Shown here: positions 1 through 6,042 of the stretch, in pieces | Layout: each line of letters opens with the position of its first letter | Numbering within the stretch: position 1 is the first letter of the stretch | NCBI GenBank assembly: GCA_020216965.1 | Contig: JAIWOJ010000106.1 | Location: forward strand, 1 to 7,075 | Direction: 5' to 3' | DNA length: 7,075 bases | Source of the DNA: Prosthecobacter sp. | GTDB taxonomy: Bacteria; Verrucomicrobiota; Verrucomicrobiia; Verrucomicrobiales; Verrucomicrobiaceae | Translations under genes and position numbers: made by a program | Notes under the pieces: generated by a model | Seen by the model: only the letters and a program-made list of their open reading frames with translations | Told to the model about the DNA's origin: nothing | The model's database searches: none

Positions 1-1435
1 CCTCACCGCCGCGGCGCTGGATGCCCAGGTCGTTGTTGGCCTGGCCCATGGACTGGAGCTTGTAGTCGATGTTCCGCTCTAGCACCTGGGCAGCGAGGCT
101 AAAGCTCTGGCTCTTGGCGGGGTCCAGGCCATCACCGGCGGCCTGCTGGCGCTCCTTCATGATCTCCAGCCCGCCCTGGACGGAGGGGATGCCGTTGGCG
201 CGGGCGTGGGATTTCATGGCCTCGGCCTCGCGCTTGGTGATGATGCCCGCGTCGGTGGCGGCCTTGAGCGTGGCCAGATAGGGCTCGTACACGGCGGCCT
301 TCATCTCGCCTTTGTGGATGTCCTCCTGGCGCACGACCTTGTTGGGGTCTCCGGCCCCGGCGTTCAGGCTCTCCAGGAAGCTGAAGGTGTGCTCCACCCA
401 GCGGTTGGCGGCCAGCACGCCGCGCATGGCGGTGTGGGTTTTGGTGTCATGGCCTTCTTTGACGGTGGGCTTAGGGGTGCCCGCGTGCTCAAATTTCACG
501 AAGATCTCGCCGCCTTTCAGCTTGTCAAAAAGCAGCGCGCCACCGCCGCCGGGGAACTTGTTCTGGTAGTCGTCGCAGCCTTTCTGGAGGGTTTTTCCAG
601 CGATGGGCACCTTGCGGTCGTGGTCCAGCCGCTCCTCGTAGTGGGAGGACATGCGCTCAGCCACCATGGGGTTGGCGTTGAGGAAGTTGTACACGCGGTT
701 GCCAGGATCCTTGAGGATGAAGGTACCGCTGTTGGTCATGTCATCCCGCTTCACGCCGGGCTGCTCAGGCCGCTGGAGATTGGACTGGGCGGCGGCGGCC
801 ATGATGTGCCAGGAGACGGCCTTGGCCGCAAAGTTCCCTGGGGGCACGAGCACGGGCGCGTCTCGGCCAGGGACGTTGACCTCAAGGCCATTCGGGCCGG
901 CTTCCTTGCCCTCCGAGAGCGCTTTGTAGATGTGCTCGCCGATGGCGGCCATCTGCACGGCCTCCTCGGGGCTCATTTGGGTGGCGCTGCCTTTGATGTG
1001 GTCCGCCAGCAGGTTGCGTACGGCGGGATTCGTCGTCAGGCCACCCGGCAGGGGCTGGCTGAGGGCGGAGATCATGTCCGCGTTTTGCACGGCAAAGCGC
1101 TGATTGGCCTTTTCCTCCTGCTTGGCATTGGCGTGCTCCACCTTTTCCACAGCCCATTTGGCTGCGCCAATGGCGGCCCCACCGGCCAGCTTGCTGCCTT
1201 CATAGACCACGGGCGTGGCGATCAGGGCCGCAGGTGCCCACACGGGCGCGGTGACCACGGCAACGGGGGCGGCGGCCACGGCAGCCCCGGCCCCGGCGAC
1301 TTTGGCCCCGGTGATGGCGGCGGAGTTGAGCTTGCCTTTCACTTTGGCGGAGGTGCTTTCCGCGTCCTGCATGGCTTTTTGCAGGCTGGCGCGGGCGCTG
1401 TCATCCGGCAGGGCTGGCGGTGGATTGAGGGGCAT
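1..1435 (-). CDS. Unrecognised Ala/Gly-rich protein, candidate secreted substrate of the adjacent chaperone (3' end outside window)
   Basis: An open frame runs without a stop from ATG at 1435 to the left edge, giving 478 residues with the C-terminus missing. An in-frame TAG lies 12 bases before this ATG, so it is the first possible start in this frame. I do not recognise the family. Residues 1-38 are polar and Pro/Ser/Lys-rich (begins MPLNPPPALPDDSARAS). Residues about 39-79 and 84-96 are Ala/Gly/Val-rich and hydrophobic, enough for one or two membrane segments or a hairpin. Residues about 97-120 are charged and helical. Residues about 285-325 carry a glycine run (FPGGGGALLFDKLKGG) followed by an alternating stretch (EIFVKFEHAGT) that looks like a folded beta-rich core. 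Residues about 367-478 are charged and probably helical. No catalytic motif was seen. It starts 44 bp after the CesT-like chaperone gene. Chaperone genes of that kind usually sit beside their substrate, so a secreted effector or translocator is my inference. A structural membrane protein is an alternative. The reading frame is secure; the function is not. Confidence 0.8.
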   Translation of the reverse strand, partial: MPLNPPPALPDDSARASLQKAMQDAESTSAKVKGKLNSAAITGAKVAGAGAAVAAAPVAVVTAPVWAPAALIATPVVYEGSKLAGGAAIGAAKWAVEKVEHANAKQEEKANQRFAVQNADMISALSQPLPGGLTTNPAVRNLLADHIKGSATQMSPEEAVQMAAIGEHIYKALSEGKEAGPNGLEVNVPGRDAPVLVPPGNFAAKAVSWHIMAAAAQSNLQRPEQPGVKRDDMTNSGTFILKDPGNRVYNFLNANPMVAERMSSHYEERLDHDRKVPIAGKTLQKGCDDYQNKFPGGGGALLFDKLKGGEIFVKFEHAGTPKPTVKEGHDTKTHTAMRGVLAANRWVEHTFSFLESLNAGAGDPNKVVRQEDIHKGEMKAAVYEPYLATLKAATDAGIITKREAEAMKSHARANGIPSVQGGLEIMKERQQAAGDGLDPAKSQSFSLAAQVLERNIDYKLQSMGQANNDLGIQRRGGE

Positions 1436-1479
1436 GGGGACGAGGGGCTAGGGATTCAAAAAAAGAAGGCGCGCTAGGC

Positions 1480-1896
1480 TCAGGCTGCTGCTGCCTCTTC
1501 CATGCCGAGGATGGCCTGCCAATTCTGCACCTGGGCGGCGAAGAGGCTGAGCGTGTCCTCCAGCGCTTCGGTGTTGAGCTGGGCCAGCGGGGTGCGGTGG
1601 CAGAGGGTGGCGGTGCCGTCCTCCATCAGGCCCAGGGTGGCCCCGCCGGTGGCAGCCCAGAGGTGATTCCCCTCCAGCATGAGCCGCCAGGCCATAGCGC
1701 TGCGCTCTGCGGGGATGTGGCCGACTTCAGCAAAAAACACGATGTCCCCAAAATCATTGATGCCCTCATAGATCATGCCGATGGGCAGGCCATCCACGAC
1801 GACCTGGGGATTCAGCAGCAAGGGTTCAGCGGGCAGGTTATTGGCAGTGGCAAAGCTGCTCAGCAGGCTGGCAAAGGAGGGCGGATACTCTGGCAT
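1480..1896 (-). CDS. CesT-like (type III secretion class I-type) chaperone
   Basis: A 138-residue acidic protein with 16 Asp/Glu, only three Arg and no Lys, the size and charge expected of type III secretion effector chaperones. The layout also fits that fold. It has an N-terminal helix (SFASLLSSFATANN, residues 7-20), then strands (QVVVDG at 31-36 and DIVFFAEVG at 51-59), then a helix ending in MLEGNHLW (73-80). The family-typical strand-turn-strand ATGGATLGLMEDGTATL follows at 82-98, and last a helix starting LNTEALEDTLSLFAAQ (107-122). These proteins normally dimerise and bind an unfolded N-terminal region of a secreted partner, holding it ready for export in the cytoplasm. The gene lies 45 bp after the coupling ATPase and 44 bp before the large Ala/Gly-rich protein, its most likely client. 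Start ATG at 1896; no purine-rich ribosome site precedes it. The family call rests on pattern recognition, not a search. A CesT-fold protein with another role remains possible. Confidence 0.72.
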   Translation of the reverse strand: MPEYPPSFASLLSSFATANNLPAEPLLLNPQVVVDGLPIGMIYEGINDFGDIVFFAEVGHIPAERSAMAWRLMLEGNHLWAATGGATLGLMEDGTATLCHRTPLAQLNTEALEDTLSLFAAQVQNWQAILGMEEAAAA

Positions 1897-1941
1897 GGGA
1901 CGTTGTGAGGAGAGAGGGGTGAGGGAGAGGGCGGCGGCGGC

Positions 1942-3456
1942 TTACTTCCACCAATCGGGAATCTTCCCGGCACCATCCATGGCGGGGATGCGCATTTTGA
2001 TCTTGTTCTTGCTGGGGTGGACGATCCAGGCGGTGGCATCGGGCATCTTCATCAGCTCGCCGGGCTGCACTTCGTAGTCCCACTCTTTGTTCACGGTGGT
2101 GCTGCTGTCCTTGCCCAGGAAGCCGTAGCTGCGGCTCTTTTTCTTCTTTTCGATCTTGGCGATGAATTCCGCCACGGCCTGAGCGCCCTCGGGGTCGGGC
2201 TGGCGGAAGGCGATGCGGGAGCGGCAGTTCAGGGTGAGCACCTGGGCGGTTTCCTTGCCCAGCACGGGGAAGAGGGAGGCATCACTCTGCATGCCGAGGA
2301 TGAGGCAGCAGTTCGCCGCGCGCAGACGGTCGATGACGTTGTGGTCAGAGATGCCGTCCTCACTGGCAGTGGCCAGGGCCTGGAACTCATCCATAAGGGC
2401 GATGAGGAGGTTTTCGCCTTTGCGCTCAGACTTCGGCTTATCAAAGCGCATCATGGCGTGGGTGTAGAAGAGCAGCTTCAGGTAGGTATTGATGTAGCGG
2501 CGCTCCGTCTGGAAGGTCTGCGGCATGGCGGTGCAGAACACGCGGCCTTTGTCCACGTCCTGGATGTCGATGGTGTTTGGCAGATCAGAGCAGAAGACCT
2601 CCGCGATGTCTGGGTGGGTAAAGAAGCCCAGCATGACCTTGAGGGTGCCGATGAGGCCCTCCTTTTGCTCAGCGGCCTGAGCGCTGAGGAAGGTCTGGTC
2701 AAAATACTTCGCCAGCTTGATGCGCTCTGGCGTGCTCTCGGCGTCGAGCAGCTCGTTGAACAGCTCTTCCATGTTCGACTTGTCAGTGAGGAACTCGTAG
2801 GCGCGCAGGACGTTCACCGGCTTGCCCAGCGTCTCCAGCAGCTCAAAGGCGCAGGTGAGCGCCTGCTGGGCGGCGGGTTTGAAGAAGGAGGACTGCTCCC
2901 CCTCCGTGAGGGAGGCCCCGGTATCCACCAGGTTTTTGGCGTGGGTGGTGTAGGGCAGGCGTTTGTCAGAGACGAGGTTGTAGCGCTCCTTCGGCTGCCA
3001 TTTGCGGTCCATGCGGTCCGGGCGCACAGCCAGCACGCAGACGGCATCTGGCCTGCCGTGGCCGGTAAAGTGCTCTAGGGCAAAGAAGTGCTCGTCCCCC
3101 TTGGCTCCGAGGATGAGGCCGCCCCAGTTGGGGCGGCTGACGCTGATCTGGTGCAGCAGGGGATTGAAGCCGGAGGTCGTCTTGCCCACGCCCGTGTCTC
3201 CCGTGATGAGCCAGTGGCGGGTGAATTCACCGGGCAGCCATTTCAGGTGCTTGTAGCGGACGATGTAGTCTTTTTTAGAAAAGTCCGGCTGCCACTTCAG
3301 CAGCACCATGGCCACCAGCAGGCAGATGAAGGCCACACCGCCCGTGATCTCTGTGATGCCGTAGGTGGGATGCGTCTCATCCACATACTGAAACATGTAC
3401 CAAAGGCCAAAGGTGGCGATCCCGGCGGCGAGGAGGAATTTGATGAAGGAAAACAT
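1942..3456 (-). CDS. VirD4/TraG/TraD-like type IV coupling protein ATPase
   Basis: A 504-residue predicted inner-membrane ATPase. Coupling proteins of this family recruit substrates (protein or protein-DNA) and pass them to a type IV secretion channel. Seen: a hydrophobic segment at about residues 2-23 and a second at 39-54, the usual N-terminal anchor; Walker A GDTGVGKT at 86-93; GLILGAKGDEHFF at 113-125, where many relatives have a DPKGE-type motif; Walker B LLIALMDEFQAL at 350-361 with Asp356-Glu357; GMQSDASLF at 388-396, matching the glutamine-containing sensor region; and IAFRQPDPEGAQAVAEFIAK at 415-434, typical of the TraG/TraD C-terminal ATPase part. The stretch about 150-285 is mostly helical, like the all-alpha domain. 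The length suits a minimal VirD4. There is no long acidic tail; it ends in DWWK. I chose ATG at 3456 because the membrane segment follows at once. A GTG at 3498 would add 14 residues. No relaxase, VirB ATPase or pilus gene is in the window, so the partner channel is unknown. Confidence 0.86.
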   Translation of the reverse strand: MFSFIKFLLAAGIATFGLWYMFQYVDETHPTYGITEITGGVAFICLLVAMVLLKWQPDFSKKDYIVRYKHLKWLPGEFTRHWLITGDTGVGKTTSGFNPLLHQISVSRPNWGGLILGAKGDEHFFALEHFTGHGRPDAVCVLAVRPDRMDRKWQPKERYNLVSDKRLPYTTHAKNLVDTGASLTEGEQSSFFKPAAQQALTCAFELLETLGKPVNVLRAYEFLTDKSNMEELFNELLDAESTPERIKLAKYFDQTFLSAQAAEQKEGLIGTLKVMLGFFTHPDIAEVFCSDLPNTIDIQDVDKGRVFCTAMPQTFQTERRYINTYLKLLFYTHAMMRFDKPKSERKGENLLIALMDEFQALATASEDGISDHNVIDRLRAANCCLILGMQSDASLFPVLGKETAQVLTLNCRSRIAFRQPDPEGAQAVAEFIAKIEKKKKSRSYGFLGKDSSTTVNKEWDYEVQPGELMKMPDATAWIVHPSKNKIKMRIPAMDGAGKIPDWWK

Positions 3457-3529
3457 GCAGGCGACAGAGGCGGGGAAAACTAGCCCTGCCGCTGCCACCT
3501 GTGACAGCCTAGCGGGTGGAGCGTGCGGC
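3457..3529 (-). other. Short gap between the DUF971 gene and the coupling ATPase gene
   Basis: This 73-base gap is the longest between same-strand genes in the window. It is where a promoter for the coupling ATPase, chaperone and substrate genes would lie if they are transcribed separately from recG. I see no convincing -35/-10 pair, no hairpin with a T-run and no Shine-Dalgarno sequence. The GTG at 3498 opens an alternative in-frame start for the ATPase inside this gap. Confidence 0.4.
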
Positions 3530-3832
3530 TCAGGTGAGACCGCCTAGCCCACGCAGATAGTCGAAGGTGTAGAGGCCGGTGTTGTGACCGTCTGTAAAAT
3601 CAAACTGAATGGCGTAACCTCCCACGGGCCGCCAGCCGCGCACGTTCACACCGGGGTAGCTTTTCTGGTCCGTGCCGCCGATGCGGCGGCCCAGCAGGTC
3701 GCGCTCGCCCGTGTTTTCAGCGCTGGGGGAGGCGGCGCGGAGGGCCTCAGCCTGGAGGTATTGCTCCTTTCCATCGGACCAGAGGATGGCGATTTCCGTG
3801 CCGATGAGTTCGATGCGTTCTGGGGTCGTCAT
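3530..3832 (-). CDS. DUF971 / gamma-butyrobetaine hydroxylase-like N-terminal domain protein
   Basis: A 100-residue stand-alone domain of the DUF971 type, the small fold also found at the N-terminus of gamma-butyrobetaine dioxygenases. Family landmarks are in order: LWSDGKEQY (17-25), LRAASPSAEN (31-40), a GERDLLGRR block (42-50), and the strongly typical VGGYAIQFDFTDGHNTGLYT (70-89) followed by FDYLRGL (90-96). The single-domain form carries no oxygenase active site. Its function is not well defined, and I assign none. The gene starts 21 bp after recG ends and is probably co-transcribed with it. Start: ATG at 3832 (MTTPERIEL) fits the usual N-terminus. An in-frame TTG at 3841 would add three residues and is less likely. 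The leader is C-rich without a purine-rich ribosome site. Confidence 0.85.
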   Translation of the reverse strand: MTTPERIELIGTEIAILWSDGKEQYLQAEALRAASPSAENTGERDLLGRRIGGTDQKSYPGVNVRGWRPVGGYAIQFDFTDGHNTGLYTFDYLRGLGGLT

Positions 3833-3853
3833 AGGGATCAAGGGGGGGAGAGA

Positions 3854-5935
3854 TCACTGCATCATGGCCTGGGGGCTGTCTTCCTGGAAGACAAAGGCGC
3901 GCAGCTCTGAGAAACGTGCGTCGAGCAGACGGGGATCCTCTTCCAGGCTCTTTTCCGCTAGCTGACGGGCTAGGCGCACGAGGCGCGTGTCTGCCAGCAG
4001 CTCTGCAAAGCGCAGCGGTGCCTGGCCGCTCTGCGCCTTGCCGAGGATATCGCCGGGGCCGCGGCGCTTGAGGTCCTCCTCGCTGATACGAAAGCCGTCC
4101 GTCGTCTCCTCCATGATGGCGAGGCGTTCGCGGGCCTCCTCATCTTTGTCTGGAACGAAAAGCACACAGTAGGAGGTATGCTGCCCACGGCCCACGCGCC
4201 CGCGCAGTTGGTGCAACTGGGCCAGGCCATAGCGCTCTGCATGGTGGATGTACATGACGGTGGCATTTGGCACGTCCACCCCCACCTCGATGACCGTGGT
4301 GCTGACCAGGGCGTCGATTTTACCGGCGCGAAAGTCACGCATGATCGCGTCCTTTTCCTCCGCGCTCAGCTTGCCATGGAGTAGGCCCACCTGAAAGTGG
4401 GGCAGGAGCTTGGACCATTCTTCATGGCCTCTTTTCGCTGCGGTGACGTCGAGCTTTTCAGATTCCTCAATGAGTGGATAGACGAGGTAGGCCTGCCGTC
4501 CCTCCTCCATCTGCGCGCGCAGGAAGGCGGCGGCCTCTTCTTTTTTGGAGGCAGGGCGCACCTTGGTGATGATCTTGCCGCGCTCCCTGGGGCGCTCATC
4601 GAGGGTGGAGACATCCAGGTCGCCATAAATCGTCAGCGTGAGCGTGCGCGGGATGGGTGTGGCGGTCATCACCAGCACGTCAGGCGTCCGGCCTTTCTGA
4701 ATGAGCCGCGCCCGCTGCGCCACGCCGAACTTGTGCTGCTCATCGATCACGACGATGCCGAGATCACTCAGGAGGTCCTCATCATAGAGCAGGGCATGGG
4801 TGCCGATGACCACCTGGCCGCGCCCACCGCTCCTGGCCTTGCTGAAAAGTTCCACACCGCCTTCCTCGGCGCGGTTGCCAGTGCGCAGGGCCACGTTCAC
4901 GCCCAGGGGTTCCAGCCACTTGCGCGCGTTCTGGTAGTGCTGCTCTGCCAGGATCTGCGTGGGGGCCATGAGGGCAGCCTGGCGTCCATTTTCCACTGCT
5001 GCCAGCATCGCCGCAAAGGCTACCACCGTCTTGCCGCTGCCCACATCGCCGTGCAGCAGGCGGTTCATCGGGGCAGGGGAGGCCATGTCGCGCTGGATCT
5101 CCAGCAGGCTGCGTTTCTGCGCCTGGGTCATCTCAAAGGGCAGCGCCTTCTGAAAATCCAGCGCCAGCGTGCCTGGTGCGTGGCAGAGCCCGCCAGCCTC
5201 CAGCACCGCGCGGCGGCGGCGCACCACGCGCAGTTGGTAGGCATAAAATTCCTCCAGCGCCAGGTAGCGGCGCGCTTTCTCCAGCTCCTCCATGGAGGCG
5301 GCAAAGTGCACCGCCTTCAGCGCACGGGCGCGATTCCAGCCAGCAAATTCACCCGCAGCGCTCGGGCGCGGCAGGAGATCGGGGAGAAAGCCATCCGGCA
5401 GGGCGCGGACGGCGTGCCAGGCAGCCGTGCGTAGGGTCTTTTGGGTAATCCCAGAGCGTAGGCGGTAGATGGGGGTGATGCGCCCGGTGTGGATGGTTTC
5501 ACCAGTCTCTTCCTCCATGACCTCAAACTCAGGATGGTCCATGGACAGACGACCGTTCCATTCCTTGATGCGGCCATAGATGATGAGGCGCTGCCCCTCT
5601 GCCAGCACGCGGCTCATGTAGGTCATGCCCCACCAGCGCAGTGTCAGCCGCTGGCCCAGGGCTGAGCCCCCGGCGGGCTCGACCTGCGCCTCAAAGACAC
5701 CGCCGCGGCGGCCAAAGAATTTCGTGCCTACCTTCACCACCACCACTTGGTGACAGGCGGGCTGGCTAGAGGGGTGAAAGATCGTGTCTGCCGCGCGTGC
5801 GCGGTCCTCATGGCGAAAGGGCAGCCACATCACCACATCCCCCACACGTTCTACGCCCTCCTTTGCCAGCGCAGTCACCATCCTCGGCGGCAGGTCGGGG
5901 ATGGCAGAAAGCGGCGTCTCCAGGGTAGCAGGCAT
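3854..5935 (-). CDS. recG: ATP-dependent DNA helicase RecG
   Basis: A 693-residue superfamily 2 helicase that regresses stalled forks and processes branched DNA such as Holliday junctions and R-loops. Seen: an N-terminal helix-hairpin-like part with LPFRHEDR at 38-45; an OB-fold wedge at about 60-140 (YGRIKEWNGRLSMDHPEFEV); PFEMTQAQKRSLLEIQRD at 266-283; Walker A GDVGSGKT at 296-303; DEQHKFGV at 398-405; TATPIPRT at 424-431; LLHGKLSAEEKDAIMRDFR at 518-536; STTVIEVGVDVPNA at 545-558; and QLRGRVGRG at 576-584. The C-terminal translocation (TRG) region RRGPGDILGKAQSG spans 624-637. Length is normal for RecG. I chose ATG at 5935 (MPATLETP). An in-frame TTG at 5986 would add 17 residues with no recognisable family sequence. 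It is divergent from speA and heads a same-strand run with the DUF971 gene. Identification is very secure; the exact start less so. Confidence 0.97.
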   Translation of the reverse strand: MPATLETPLSAIPDLPPRMVTALAKEGVERVGDVVMWLPFRHEDRARAADTIFHPSSQPACHQVVVVKVGTKFFGRRGGVFEAQVEPAGGSALGQRLTLRWWGMTYMSRVLAEGQRLIIYGRIKEWNGRLSMDHPEFEVMEEETGETIHTGRITPIYRLRSGITQKTLRTAAWHAVRALPDGFLPDLLPRPSAAGEFAGWNRARALKAVHFAASMEELEKARRYLALEEFYAYQLRVVRRRRAVLEAGGLCHAPGTLALDFQKALPFEMTQAQKRSLLEIQRDMASPAPMNRLLHGDVGSGKTVVAFAAMLAAVENGRQAALMAPTQILAEQHYQNARKWLEPLGVNVALRTGNRAEEGGVELFSKARSGGRGQVVIGTHALLYDEDLLSDLGIVVIDEQHKFGVAQRARLIQKGRTPDVLVMTATPIPRTLTLTIYGDLDVSTLDERPRERGKIITKVRPASKKEEAAAFLRAQMEEGRQAYLVYPLIEESEKLDVTAAKRGHEEWSKLLPHFQVGLLHGKLSAEEKDAIMRDFRAGKIDALVSTTVIEVGVDVPNATVMYIHHAERYGLAQLHQLRGRVGRGQHTSYCVLFVPDKDEEARERLAIMEETTDGFRISEEDLKRRGPGDILGKAQSGQAPLRFAELLADTRLVRLARQLAEKSLEEDPRLLDARFSELRAFVFQEDSPQAMMQ

Positions 5936-6042
5936 GGCCTGCCATGCTGGCGGGCGTGCCAAACCTGTCCACGGGACAAAGCGCAATCTTCACTTTTCAT
6001 CTCGGGGAATGCCCCCATACTCGCGCCCCTCATTCACCCCAC
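5936..6042. promoter_or_regulatory. Divergent recG/speA intergenic region
   Basis: This 107-base region separates two divergent starts and must hold the speA promoter, and probably that of recG. CATACT at 6016-6021 is a possible -10 for speA, and TTCACT at 5989-5994 resembles a -35, but the 21-base spacing is too long for a standard sigma-70 promoter. No operator, riboswitch or clear inverted repeat was seen. The speA leader just before the ATG is C-rich (CCCCTCATTCACCCCAC). Confidence 0.35.

Noticed and set aside
1458..1464. Seven-T run on the minus strand between the chaperone and the large protein, as a possible terminator
   Set aside because: No stable GC hairpin directly precedes it; only weak 3-4 bp pairings could be drawn. 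The downstream gene starts a few bases later.
206..1477. 423-codon open frame on the plus strand
   Set aside because: It lies opposite the minus-strand candidate substrate gene. Its product is a His/Gly/Val-rich low-complexity sequence with no domain pattern, typical of the antisense of GC-rich coding DNA.
2017..3078. 353-codon open frame on the plus strand
   Set aside because: It is antisense to the coupling ATPase, whose Walker motifs are clear. The translated product has no recognisable domain.
3456..3498. Lipoprotein-like signal if the coupling ATPase starts at GTG 3498 (ASVAC before Met15)
   Set aside because: The residue at the -3 position of the would-be lipobox is Ser, not the usual Leu/Val/Ile. 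The ATG at 3456 gives a normal membrane-anchored family start.
3674..3690. Perfect 7-bp inverted repeat GCCGCCG-atg-CGGCGGC
   Set aside because: It lies inside the DUF971 gene and is explained by Gly/Arg codons. The 3-base loop and absence of a T-run argue against a terminator.
4397..5434. 345-codon open frame on the plus strand
   Set aside because: It is antisense to recG, whose helicase motifs run through the whole stretch.
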